Below, piece after piece: positions 11,761-22,385 of a stretch of 64,000 nucleotides of DNA. Every line of letters starts with the position of its first letter. Position 1 is the first letter of the stretch. The translations under genes and the position numbers were made by a program. This DNA comes from Orthonyx spaldingii (taxonomy: Eukaryota; Chordata; Aves; Passeriformes; Orthonychidae): NCBI GenBank assembly GCA_013397795.1, contig VZTJ01004371.1:248001-312000 (forward strand), read 5' to 3'. The notes below the pieces were generated by a model. The model had not been told where the DNA came from, made no database searches, and saw nothing but the letters and a program-made list of their open reading frames with translations.

Positions 11761-14089
11761 CAAATTCCTCTTGGGATCCAGTGTGTTTTGCATACTTTGT
11801 TAGAGAGAAGTTGCTGTGCAGCAGAGTCAAACTCCTGCAGGGCTTTGATTGCAGAATCCATCAAACACTCTGAGGCATTGCAGTCACCTGATTACAGGTG
11901 AAGAAAGAATGGAAAGATGGGTTGCCTCTTTTCACAGCCTGCTGGACAGACACTACCTGCAAATCTGGCTGTGTCACTGCTGTATTCAAACCACCAAGGA
12001 AAAATCAGGGAGTCTAAGATCAGTTCTGAATTGCAGGTTTTCTCTGAATTATGAGAATGTGTTACACAGTAGTCAAAAGAGCTGGCATGGCTTTCACCAT
12101 GTCTCCATGTTGCTGTAAGCACCCTCATCTTGCCTTCACTGAGTTCTCTTTGGGTTATCCTTGGCAGTGCACCAGTGGGTCCCATGTAGAAGCTGACCTG
12201 TGTTCTTCAGACCAGAAGACACAGCACCTTGACTTTGGCCACTGTAGACCTGATAAAAAGAAAAGAATGCTGCATCTTGCTGAACAGCCTCTCCTTTTGG
12301 CCACAGGGAACAAGGGAGATTGTCAGGACTAACATCTTGTGATGCCCCACAGTCAAGAGCCCTTTGGGAGAGTGTGTGGGGAGTGGGACCATTTGCGGAG
12401 CTCTCTCAGGTAGAAAGAATGAAGCTGCTGAGGAGAGGTCATGTCTACTCCCAGCAGCATTTGCAGGCAGTACAACAATACCTCACTGTTGATGGAGTCA
12501 CAGGTAACCAGTAATTTGAACAGATGGATCTACATTTTATTCCGTGTTCAGCTCCACAGACAAGACCAAAATAAATTTTATTCCAAAAGCAAATAAACAT
12601 TTGCAGTGGTGAAATTCCAAAAGTCATTTGAGAAAACTTTTAGACGGTATTTTATGTGTCAACCATTTACAAGTATTCCCAAGACTCTCAGAGAGAAGGC
12701 TCAGGGAGAATGGCTTCCTTAGCATGGCAGCCCTGATATCACTCACTTTTGCCAGGGTCTTTCCATGCAGCAGAGGGAAGCTCCAGGAACTTGCTGTACC
12801 CATGATCCTTGTGCCTGGGATTCAGCAGTACAGCCTGCCAGGGGTGCTGTGCATGAGCTGACAAGAAACAGGGAGGGTTTGGAAACCCACCTGGCAAGTG
12901 AGACTGTACTGGAAAATTGCCTGGCTTCTGTCAAAGTATTGTCAAAATCATCCCATTCCCAAAGTATGTTTCTTTGTGTCAGGTCAGCATTTTCAGGGGA
13001 AAAAACCCAAAGCAAAAAACGCCCCAAGGAAAACAACAAATAACCCCCCTTCATCTGGCAAGTTTGCAACTAGCAATCAGCCCAATGGCCGTATGCTGGT
13101 AGTGTTCACAAGTCTCCAAAAGGAGGTTTCTAAGCCAACTCTGCATTTTACACCGGGCCATAGTGAGACTGAGGAGGGTGAAGGAGAGCAAAGGCACTTG
13201 GCTCTTCTGAGACCTGTGTCTCCATAATCTAATCCCAAAAAGAAAATGCTGTAGCTGAGTGTGACCAAGATTACAAACACTTAGCAATGATTTCTTAAGC
13301 AAAAACCACTTTGACTCCTTCAAAGCAGAATCAGCCTGTCTTGCTCAAAAGCAGTGCTGACCACTTCTAAGTCAAGGACCTGATAGTTCTCCACCAGCTT
13401 TCATCTACCACAAACAATACAGATGCAAGACATTTTCTGTTTTTCGATCATCTACACTACCTAAGGAGTACCTGTTGTCCACACTTCACAGGAGATGAGT
13501 ACTGTGTTACCTTGTGAGTTTGTTCCACCACCAAATCAGTCCTATCCACAAAAGAGCAATTCCCTTCCTTATTATAAGCACCTGGCTTTGCTGTGAGAGC
13601 AAGACCATCCAGACTTACCAGTCTATATAAAACCAGAAGAAACCTCTGGCAGGATTCTGGATAGTGAAAAGGACAAAGCCATAGCATGAATGAAAATAAG
13701 TTGTTTCTGAGAGGGATGTGCCTGCCCTCTGAAATGCTGAGGTAGTGGTTGATGCACAGTGTAACAACTAGTTTGCTACATTCCACTCCCCACTCAAAAA
13801 TGAGATTCAAACATTCAGATGCTGGTAATCACTGAGACATAGCTGCCTCAACATTGCCAGGGGTCTCACCCATTTGCAGTAGAAGCCCTTCATCTCTCCT
13901 CTCCCCATGATAAGACCACCTTTCAAGAAAGAGAGGACTCCTTACGTAACTAGAATGCTCCCTAGGGTCTATCAGTACCAGTTGCCCCATTTCTGATGCT
14001 GTTCTTTCTCACACAGAAGCCAAACTATATGGATTGCCTTAGAGATTCACCACTTAATGAAGTATTACTCTTTCCTCTTGCTCACACAG
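11761..14089. other. Non-coding unique sequence
   Basis: No gene recognised. It contains a short A/C-rich low-complexity tract at about 12997-13049. All open frames are 117 codons or shorter and unlike known proteins. Confidence 0.6.
12997..13049. repeat. A/C-rich low-complexity tract
   Basis: A short stretch of alternating A-runs and C-runs (AAAAAACCCAAAGC, AAAACAACAAATAACCCCCC). In composition it is the reverse complement of the T/G tract at 11541, on a smaller scale. Confidence 0.6.
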
Positions 14090-14184
14090 CAGAACCATCA
14101 CACTCTATTCCACACCTGTCTCTCAATATAACCAATACATAATGACTGGAAGAAAGGAAAGTTTATGGCCAGGGAGATACGAAG
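14090..14184 (+). other. Candidate exon with NAGNAG acceptor and GTAAGT donor
   Basis: A strong pyrimidine tract (ACTCTTTCCTCTTGCTCACACAG) ends at 14089, followed by CAG, giving a tandem NAGNAG acceptor. The downstream boundary is GAAG|GTAAGT with GT at 14185-14186. Frame 2 is open across all 95 bases and reads RTITLYSTPVSQYNQY... then ...ESLWPGRYE, a plausible-looking but unrecognised peptide. Chance openness over 31 codons is not rare. The splice sites are the main evidence, and no partner exon was identified with confidence. Confidence 0.2.
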
Positions 14185-14524
14185 GTAAGTCCTCATCCTA
14201 GATCTGAGTTCCCAGTGACTGAGAAACTGGAAACAGCAACACAAGGTTCTGAGCTGTGTGGTACTTCCCCACTGTCTGGGAAGAGCCCCTCTTGCAAGTC
14301 AGGTCCCTTTACTAGTAATTCTCTCTGTTACCAGCAAGGTGGGTCTGCTGTGTAAGGTGAAATGAATTAAAAAATCCAAACTGGTATTGATGCAAATGAA
14401 AAGCAAGGATATTTTTTTTTGTCAGCTGGCACCTATTTGAATTCTTGCAAAAGTCTTACTCAGTGTCAGAGCTGAGTCACTCCTACAGTACATGGCCAAA
14501 CTAACATCTTGTGGGGATATGTTT

Positions 14525-14559
14525 GGGGAGGGGAGTGGGAGTAAAGGGGAGGGAGGGGG
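14525..14559 (+). other. G-rich tract, G-quadruplex-capable
   Basis: Six G-runs of three to five (GGGG-A-GGGG-AGT-GGG-AGTAAA-GGGG-A-GGG-A-GGGGG) with loops of one to six bases satisfy the usual four-run quadruplex pattern. No promoter or gene start is recognisable nearby. Confidence 0.7.
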
Positions 14560-15152
14560 CTAATCATACTTCATAATTTCTCATCTTCTGAAATAATCTG
14601 TTTTCTAAATGTACTGCTAAATCTTTGTGCTAGCAACCCACCATCTGCTCCTTCTTTCAAAACACCCACTATGTAGTCTGCTGTCTTGTTATACTGCCGA
14701 AACTCTATATAGTGTGGGTAGAATAGTCTCTACTTTCAGATACTTTTCTTAGGTGACAGGGGAAAAAAACCTTTGGAATTAGCACCAAATATAAGTTAGT
14801 GTATGGCCATGCAGCTTGCTCTTATCCTGCAATCTGTGATGTAATCTCAGCAGCAAACAGGCAACTAAATTTTATCCATCTAATGCTAGGCAGGGGCTCT
14901 GGTATCACCCTCCAGCATTGACTGGAGCTGGAATGTTTTGGGTAATCTCCGGAATGCCTCAATAGAATTATAAATCCATAAATCAAAGCAGTCATTATGT
15001 ATTTGAATAATATGTGGATCAAAGTCTCAGATTGAGGGCCCCTTTGTTCCCATGCTCTTTTTATATCTTACTCAGTGAGCATCTATTCAATGAGAAACAA
15101 TTACAGTGAATTTAGAGCATACAGTGCTAATGGAGCTCTGAAGACCTCCTTT
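14560..15152. other. Non-coding unique sequence
   Basis: AT-rich. Nothing recognised. Confidence 0.6.
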
Positions 15153-15200
15153 GGAAAAGCATTTAAGCATATGCTTAATTTTAAGCACATGAGTGGTAAG
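15153..15200 (-). repeat. Old amniote palindromic interspersed repeat relic
   Basis: The core is the perfect 16-base palindrome TTAAGCATATGCTTAA at 15163-15178, followed by TTTTAAGCACATGAG. From memory this text (…GCTTAA.TTTAAGCACATGAG…) recurs in reptile and bird genomes as part of an old interspersed repeat. I cannot name the family with certainty. A second relic in the opposite orientation lies at 16549-16600. Confidence 0.45.
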
Positions 15201-16548
15201 AGTGGAATTGCACACAAAAGAGTGGTATTTTGTTCGGCAATATGTTGAATTGGTATCTAAATTTAAATTATTGATCTCTCCAAATTGAGCCTTTTTCAAA
15301 GTTATTTGTCTTTACTCTCCCACCCAAACACTTTCCTAGCAGCATTTCATACCACAGGTCTGTGCAAATATTGCATTAAATCCTGCTCATCCTACTGTAA
15401 GGCGAGTCTGTCTTCAGTAGGAGCAATTAAAGAAAGAGGAGCAAGACAAGGGCTATGTCTCATTAACAGTGCAATTATCCTGGGATATATGAGTCCTGGT
15501 TCTTTGCCAAAGGGAAGCTGAGACAAAGCAACCAAGTGAGTTATGATATACGTCGACTCAGTGAGTGCCATGGCAGACACGGGACTAGACCATTGGATCA
15601 CAAAATGCCGCCACCAGAAACATCAGCCAAAAGCCTCCTGCCTCCAGTCTAGGATAATCCCAGCCAGTCCAGGGCTTCTTTCTCATCTGAAAGGACATTT
15701 CTTGTGATGAAAGGCAATGTTTGCAACACTGTGCTGGTAAGCCTCTGAAAAGCAGTACAAACAAATACAGGTATGACTGTACCTCCAGTAAAGGAAAAAG
15801 TAGCACTGATGGATCTGGATGGGTTCTTCACACAGCTGTGCTAATGCTTGCTAGGCAGAAGTGAAGCCAGTGGGGCAAGGGCTTTGGTGCACTTTGTTGA
15901 CATACTGGGAAATAGGAAAACCTTCTGGCTTTAAACCACCTGTGGCAAACAAAACAAATCTGACATCTTTGCTCTGCTTTGCTCCAGAGAGGCTCCGCTG
16001 GATGTACTTTGATGTTGGGATGAAGCAAGGCCCTGAGGCAGCTTGCATGGGTGTTATGGGAAAGATGCAGATCGTTCTCCAGCAGAGCTCCTGCCCCACT
16101 GCCTGAGCTGCTGCCTGAAGAGACTTCCAGCTGCTCAGGGGCCACTTCCCTGCTTCAGCCCAGCTCACGTGGGTGGTCAGGCTCAGTCTGTCGCTAGAAA
16201 ATTTCCCCTGCTGTGACTTGCCCTTTCACATTGGCAAAAGTAGGAATTGTGAAACGTGTCAAGGCGACTGGGAGCACAAAGGTGGTCTGCTCACAAGGTG
16301 AAAATAAAACATTATTTTAAGAGATAGATGTTGCAAAAGACTGAATAAGATCAGAAGATTGCATAAAGAGCAGTGAGGGGAGCTCACATTGCTGGGAAAA
16401 TGAGCCAGATTGTTACCCCACAACCTCCTGTATGGATCAGGGAGGGCTGTCTGGAGTAGAAACCTTTCCAAAGGGAGCAAAGGAGAAATGGATAATCTTT
16501 TTCTCCAGAGAGCAGGAGAGTTTCTCTCTTGCTTCAGCACACATCAAC
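15201..16548. other. Non-coding unique sequence
   Basis: No gene recognised. A stretch at about 15515-15600 ('actcagtgagtgccatggcagacacgggactaga') vaguely recalls old MIR/L2-like text but is too diverged to call. Confidence 0.5.
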
Positions 16549-16600
16549 TCAGCTACTTAACTTTAAGCATATTCTTAACCCTTAAGGACTTTCTGAGCTG
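16549..16600 (+). repeat. Second copy of the old palindromic repeat relic
   Basis: CTACTTAACTTTAAGCATATTCTTAA followed by GGACTTTCTGAGCTG parallels the reverse complement of the 15153-15200 relic (CTTAAAATTAAGCATATGCTTAAATGCTTTTCC). The two therefore appear to be diverged members of one family in inverted orientation, 1.4 kb apart. Confidence 0.4.
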
Positions 16601-16627
16601 CCAAATCCTAGATCTTCTTGCTCTATT

Positions 16628-16641
16628 AAAAAAAAAAAAAA
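16628..16641 (+). repeat. Poly(A) run of 14
   Basis: A simple homopolymer. No retrocopy could be recognised upstream of it. Confidence 0.9.
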
Positions 16642-17513
16642 TTGCTTATGTATCAGCTACAAAATCTCTTACTGCACTTCTCACAGAAAGACCAGACCAA
16701 ATATGAGCCTCCAACAGAGCACTAAAGATGAAATTCTTTCTAGACTCGTAGTTAAGGAACATACTAGAGACTGCCACGTTTTGTCATAGAATCTCCCTGT
16801 GGGGATGCTGCTATACAACTTTCCTGGTGGACATGATTAAAATCCGATGAAAATAATGGCAAAGACTTATTCAGGTCAGCTGCTGTAATTTGAGAAAAAG
16901 TTGTTTATGTCCAAGTTCTTTTCCCCTTGTATGTGTTTCCCCCTCTTTAAATGTTCTTCAGTTTGGCCCCAACTGAATCACAGATCAAAGTATTTCATCT
17001 TTTGAGACCAAATTGCATTTTATAATGTCTGTGGTTTTTGCTAATCTGTCTCTGTGTCATCTCATTTTAAATCAACAGAAAGCAGCACAAAATAACTCAT
17101 TTTGGTATGCCCTGCTGAATGAGGGATTTTAACTCAGGCGTCCTGTTACCAGTTCTCCGAACAGGTAAACGGAGTTTTCTGCCTTTATCTGAGGGCGCTT
17201 TGTTCCTATTGTAAACATCAATTTTGTAAACAACTTGTGTTCCACTGACGTGAAACAACTACATCTCCAAACTTAAGCTCAGATTCTGGTTTGTCTCCCT
17301 TCTTATAACTTTAACTGTATCAAAGGGTAGATTAATGCTGTAAATAGCCTTTCATTTTTAATTAAGACAGTCCTAATTTCAAACCCACTTGAACGGTCTG
17401 GGTTTAAAAGTTCAATTCATACCACAGTCTTATTTGTTCTTCACAGCAAAGACCATGGCAAACAGGCCAATTCTAGTGGAAACACTGTTCCCCAGCTCCC
17501 AAAATTACTGCTG
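16642..17513. other. Non-coding sequence, possibly constrained
   Basis: AT-rich with homeodomain-type (TTAATTAA, 17358-17365) and TCF/LEF-type (ATCAAAG, 17319-17325) sites. No open frame of interest. It lies directly beside the solo LTR. Whether it is conserved cannot be judged without alignment. Confidence 0.4.
17510..17513. repeat. Left target-site duplication GCTG
   Basis: Matches 18041-18044 immediately outside the TG...CA ends of the LTR. Four bases is short enough to occur by chance, so it supports the boundary choice without proving it. Confidence 0.45.
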
Positions 17514-17661
17514 TGTAGCTTTCCTGTTTCCTCTAAGGGCTCCTCCAGGCCACCGAGTCTAGCCCCAGTAGCTCCCTGCCTCGGGAGCTCCGATCCTGGG
17601 CCGGGCGGTGGCTGCTCCGGGCAGGCAATGACAGACGTACTAGTTGCGTTTATCAGAGTCC

Positions 17662-17683
17662 TTTATTCTCCCTCACGGAGGGA
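17662..17683 (-). terminator. LTR polyadenylation signal with adjacent hairpin
   Basis: AATAAA on the minus strand at 17662-17667. It is preceded in transcription order by a perfect stem TCCCTC/GAGGGA with a 3-base loop (17669-17683). A hairpin next to the poly(A) signal is a familiar feature of retroviral R regions. Confidence 0.65.
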
Positions 17684-17751
17684 AAAACAGATAACCAGAT
17701 GGATAGCGGACAACGTGGCAAGACTGATCCAGCCCCCTTCTCGCCTCTCTT

Positions 17752-17759
17752 CTTTATGC
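17752..17759 (-). promoter_or_regulatory. TATA-like box of the LTR
   Basis: GCATAAAG on the minus strand, about 90 bases upstream of the LTR polyadenylation signal. This spacing fits a short R region. Confidence 0.6.
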
Positions 17760-18040
17760 CCTCTCTCCCTCGTGGGCAAGGCCAGAGGCAAGCCAATAGG
17801 CAAATGACAAGCCCGTGACATCTGGCCAGTCCTGGGTGAACAGGGGAGGGATCGGTGGAATGCAGAGCGGTGAGTGGCCAGGCCAGCAGGATGTCCCTGG
17901 TGGCCGGCACACTACTACACTGCTGTGTGATTCCTTGTTTTGTGCTGATGCTGCTCCCCCGACAACAAAGGGGATCCACTGAAGTAGCATGAGGATGAGT
18001 CAGCCCAGGGTGCATCACACATCAGCATGTCACTGGCACA

Positions 18041-18044
18041 GCTG
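18041..18044. repeat. Right target-site duplication GCTG
   Basis: Partner of 17510-17513. Confidence 0.45.
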
Positions 18045-20697
18045 AGCACATCTCAATTGACTCCATGGGCTCTCTAAGGAGCTATCACCATCCCTGTGTC
18101 CCTGCACATTCTGCTGTATGTGAAGAGAAAATCCAACCTAATGTACCCATTTCCTATTCTGATTTCACTCATCCATCTGACCTTCCTCTCCTTTTTCTTG
18201 CAGCTTGGCAGACCATTTCATGCTGTGCCTGGGTTAGCTGTCTCACTATTCCTGCATCCCCCACCTTGAGCCCATGGGAGAGGTGGGTGCATGCTGGATG
18301 GTGGCCAAAGCAGCCACAAGTGACTTCCATGACTACCCTGGGAAGGTCAGAGACAGAGATATGGGCTCCTGGTGTTGAGGCTACAAATTAGCTCTGTTGG
18401 AGCAGATCTCTTTGAGGAACGAGTAACACGTGAAACTCCCACTAATGCCAACCTGGCTTTTGTTTGGGATTGCCTAACTCTGATGAATAATGCAAGAGTC
18501 CAGCCTGCACTTCTTTTTATTTAACCGCATCACTCTTCAAAACAAAACCAACCAAAACCCAAGCAAACAAATAACGCTCCAGAACAAGCTGATGTCTGAC
18601 CTAAAGTGTGGCTCTACAGAGTAAGGTACACTGGAGAAAATAGAGCTTTATGTTCATGGCAGAGATGCTGCGCATGGAGGGAAGAACCACTTTTTGCAGC
18701 CGGAGCAAAAGTCCACACAGCTCAGTCCACACTCTGTCTGGTCCATAACAGGAGTTCAAGTAAAGAGATAAAAGCAAAGAGACAAAGCAAAGCCAAGATC
18801 TTCTTGGTCTGGAGGTTGTATCCAGAACATTACTTTCAGCAACCCTTGGTAGATCTGTCCTTTAGAAACTTGTCCGAACTATTTGCCTCCAATTTTGTGC
18901 CACCAAGTCCCATAATTTAATTATGTGTTGGATGAAAAAGTACACCTGCTCATTTGTTTTAGAGTTCAGTCTGGGTGCTGGCATATCACAGATCAAATAG
19001 AGTAAAAACTAAAAGAACAAATGAAATTTTCAGAGCTGTTATTTGCACACACATTCTCAAAATATGACCCAATTTCTTTCCACATCAGTTGAATAAGTTA
19101 ATACTGAGGCTGTGTGAAAAAAATGGCTCTTGTACATTTGTATGTCCAGAGACCAAAGCCTGTGCAGGGCCTCAAAACCCAGGTGGTGCCATCTTGTCCT
19201 TGGGGAAGTTTGGGTGCAGGGGACAAGGGTTTCCAAGGATGAGGGCAAAGCAGGGCTCTCACCAGACCCCAGTGGGAGAAGAGGCAGATGCTGTGGAGCT
19301 GCTTGTCTTTGGTCCCTATGATCTCCCTGTTTAAGTTTGAATCAATTGTCCCCTGCATCAGTGTAAAGCAACCATCTTCACCCAGTCAAGGGCACCAAAC
19401 TCATCCTGAAAGGATATGGGCCACTCTTGCTGCTACAGCAAATTCCAGCCCCCATCTTCCTCTGACAATGTGTCCTAACCCTCTCATGATACCGGTGGAA
19501 ACTGTGAGTATAGAACAGAAGAGGAACATGATTGATAGCCTGAATAGGCTTCCCATGGAGAATGCACAACCCTGCAGACAGGGCAATGCTGCCTCCAGCT
19601 CTGCTGCTGGCTCATTCCCCAGAGAGAAACATCTACCTGGCTGTGCCCAGCTGCTCCTGGTGGCACACAGCCTGCCTTCCAGGTTGTGCAAAACCTCAGG
19701 GCGGGCAGGATGCCCATCCTCCTGGGAGTCAATGAGAGTTTGTGTCACTGCACACGGAGGAGCTGAAGGGAGACGTGAATTAGACCATGTCAGCAGTATA
19801 GTGCTTTAAAAGTTGGGGTGTATCTTGAGAAGGTATCCAGTTCATCCAGTTTGGCAGGGGTAAGGGGAGCGTGGAGAAGGAAGGAGAGCATGCTGTCAGG
19901 AAAGGATAGCTTACCTCTGAGCCACTTTCACTGAAAAGGAGCAAGTGGTGCTCTGCCTGTCAGACGGAAACCAAAATAAACTCTGCAAGATGGAGGGATT
20001 CCTGGCATCGCTGAGCTCTGCAGGAGCACGTACCCTAGTCAGCTTTCCACATCTGTTGCCATAGGTTTACAGCCAGAATACAGAATTGCCTGAAAAGCAG
20101 CATTCCAAGAAAACAGAGTTAAAACAGCTCAAATTTGACAGGCCTAGCCCCTACCCTGCAGAAGACATCTGCAAAAATATCTCTTGATTTCTTCTTTGTG
20201 GTTTTCATGTTATAATGTCCTGCTTTACCCTGGAGTATCATATTGGTATCCCCTGTAAGGGATAGGTAGCAGGGCCCGGTGCCCAGAAGAGGCACACACC
20301 AACAAAGTGATGCAGAGGTCCTTCCCATTGTGCCCAGACCCCCATGACTGGGAGAAGCTAATGCTAGTTGGATTCAAGCAGTGGGATGGGTGGCAGGAGG
20401 TGGTAACACCCAAGAGGGACAGAATGAGGAGTGTATGACCAAGTAATGGCTAAGGCTGGGCAGGGAACAATTGTGGGACCCTGTGGACTGAGAAGTGAGG
20501 AGAAGACACTGGGAAAAGGATAGAAGAATAAAGAGGTGAGACAGCAGCAGAGGCTGTATGACACCAGCCTCTGATAAGGCTGTGATGAGATATTTTCAAA
20601 TGGTTATTGAGATATGCTTGGAAGTACAAAGTTGGATTTTCCATTTCAAAGGTAAATTGAAATAATTTGTTTGACTTCCAAGACCTTCTTCATGGCT
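18045..20697. other. Non-coding unique sequence
   Basis: No gene recognised. It contains the longest gap-free open frame of the window (19288-19809 plus, 173 codons), which overlaps several other open frames on both strands and has no domain I know. A small A/C-rich tract lies at 18538-18574. A good splice acceptor (TTTTTCTTGCAG, ending 18203) is followed by open sequence, but no convincing donor or partner was found. Confidence 0.6.
18538..18574. repeat. A/C-rich low-complexity tract
   Basis: A run of CAAAACAAAACCAACCAAAACCC type, the same composition family as the tracts at 12997 and 45936. Confidence 0.6.
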
Positions 20698-20978
20698 TCA
20701 TCAAGGGCAGGTTCTGCCTGACCTTCTATGGCAGTGGCCTTCTATGATAGAATGACTACAGCAGTAGACAAGTGAAGGGCTACAGGTGTCATCTGCCTGG
20801 ATTTCTGCAAAGCCTTTGACACAGACCCCCACAGCATCCTCTCTCTAAACTGGAGAGAGAAGGATTTGATTGGTGGACTGTTCAGTGGAGGAATTGGTTG
20901 GATGGTCACATCTACAGGGTAGTGGTCGACAGCTCAGTCGCAATGGACATCAGTGGTGAGTGGTATCTCTCACGGTGT
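20698..20978 (+). pseudogene. CR1 LINE ORF2 reverse-transcriptase fragment, decayed
   Basis: The plus strand encodes a broken copy of the CR1 reverse transcriptase. It starts with a remnant of KGR-CLT, followed by GVICLDFCKAFDTDPHSILS, which carries RT motif A with its aspartate (consensus YLDFSKAFDTVPHNIL). After a frame slip comes WTVQWRNWLDG-like text, then VTSGV (about 20955). Stops and frameshifts abolish coding. Neither the CR1 5' part nor the 3' octamer end is present on either side, so this is an internal remnant left by deletion or rearrangement. Its orientation is opposite to all other CR1 copies in the window. Confidence 0.88.
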
Positions 20979-22330
20979 TTGGACATCCTTTTCCACGTTG
21001 ATTTGCCAAGGTATATATGGAAGTAATTTTTTTTCTTTGGCTGAGTCCAGTCCATGGAATATCTTCCACATTATTTAATACAGTCCTATGAAAGCTCCCC
21101 AGCATTTGGAGAGAAGCTGTATTCATGCTGGTATGCTTCAGCACATAAATATAACCATACTCAATATTAAAGAAATAGCTTTGCAGGATGCTTTGACTCA
21201 AGTTTTTCCATTGAGGTAGTCTGAATGAGTTGCTCAGATGTACATATATTTGAGATTTTGATCTTTTGCAATGGTTTGAGACAACATAATTTTATTATAT
21301 TTTAGTCATTTATGCAGGAAAAGAAATACTGTTCTTTCCAAGTCCACCTTAACTTGGCTGCAATATCCTGAACTGAAGGCTGTTTGTGCCTGTTAGTAAT
21401 TGCTGTTGTTCTGCTAATTGCTGATGGAGCACTTATCAATACAACGGCTTTGTGATTTTTAATTCTGCTAAGCTTATTGACATAATGATGTCTCTAAGTT
21501 ATTTGGGTTGCTTAGCCATTGTAAAAAATCAATTCTTTCGAAAGGCATCCATCTTCTTTATGTCAACCAACTTCCTTTCCTCCTGGAGTTGCAAGAATGG
21601 TCTGTTAGATAACCAGCCCAGCAGAGCCCAGCAGGGAGGGCTGATACCTCTGCAAGTACATAACCCATTTCGGAGTGATGCCTGGCCCACCGGGGCACAG
21701 GAATCTTTGGCTTTGACAATACACAGGAAAGAGCATTTGGGAATATGTGCTCTGCACCACTCATTACTGATCTGTAATTCATCATCTCCTGCTCTGAAAA
21801 AACCTCTGACATTTTCCTCTTTATTTTCTTCTTGCCATATCCTTACACAGAGTGCTTTAAAGGACACCAAACAAACTGGGTGGTACAATACCTGCAGCCT
21901 AAATCATAGTTTCTAAATTTCCCTTCCTTGCAGCCATGTGTGTCACCATACCCTGATGGGTGATTTCATTTTGGTAGCACCTTGAGCTTTTCCTTGGGGG
22001 CTGCAGGTAATCCTGATGCCTCAGGGAGCCTGGACAGCTCATGCTGTTCCTGCCAGCAACTCTGCTACATTTTGTCTTTTTATTGATTCAACCTCTGGGG
22101 CTAATGGCTTTACAAAAGGAATATTTCTTTTCTATGCTGGGATGCAGTGAGCAGGAAGAATGTGTTTAATCTTAGTGTTTAAGTCCAAGGGGGTGCTCTC
22201 CCTGTTAGAATGGGACAGATTAGGATTGCCTATTTTTGCTATCATATGTCCTAGCAGAAGGCTTGAATGTGGCAGCCCCCTGCTTCCCCTCCTTGTACTC
22301 ACCACCCTACAGGGTGGCTGTGATCTGTCT

Positions 22331-22385
22331 CTGTCCCTATTTCAATTTTCCTATCTGTGAGTGGGGATTATTGTTCTGAAGAACC
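22331..22385 (+). repeat. MIR/CORE-SINE-like relic
   Basis: 'ctatttcaattttcctatctgtgagtggggattattgttctgaagaaccttggga' (22336-22390) follows the MIR order 'cagtttcctcatctgtaaaatggggataat...' with heavy divergence. Boundaries are approximate, and a distantly related SINE is possible. Confidence 0.35.

Larger units (their letters stand above)
17514..18040 (-). mobile_element. Solo retroviral LTR (endogenous retrovirus), minus orientation
   Basis: On the minus strand the element starts TGTGCCAGTGACATG and ends GGAAAGCTACA, giving the canonical TG...CA ends. Both sides carry the 4-bp direct repeat GCTG (17510-17513 and 18041-18044), consistent with a target-site duplication. In minus order there is a U3 of about 280 bases, a TATA-like GCATAAAG (17752-17759), an R segment, a 6-bp stem hairpin, AATAAA (17662-17667) and a U5 of about 145 bases rich in CpG. 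No internal retroviral sequence or second LTR flanks it, so it is a solo LTR left by recombination. A 4-bp duplication suggests ERV1-type, but the chosen ends could be off by several bases and the class is not certain. Confidence 0.8.

Noticed and set aside
11521..11830. K/T/N/Q-rich open frames on the minus strand and F/W/L-rich frames on the plus strand
   Set aside because: Artefact of the T/G-rich low-complexity tract.
16783..16800. 'gtcatagaatc' resembling a CR1 3' end
   Set aside because: The adjacent sequence does not continue as CR1.
18204..18280. Possible exon after the strong acceptor at 18203
   Set aside because: The only nearby donor is weak (GAGAG|GTGGGT) and no partner exon was supported.
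19288..19809. 173-codon plus-strand open frame, the longest outside the gap
   Set aside because: No known domain, competing frames on the opposite strand, no promoter or splice support, and within chance expectation for 64 kb.
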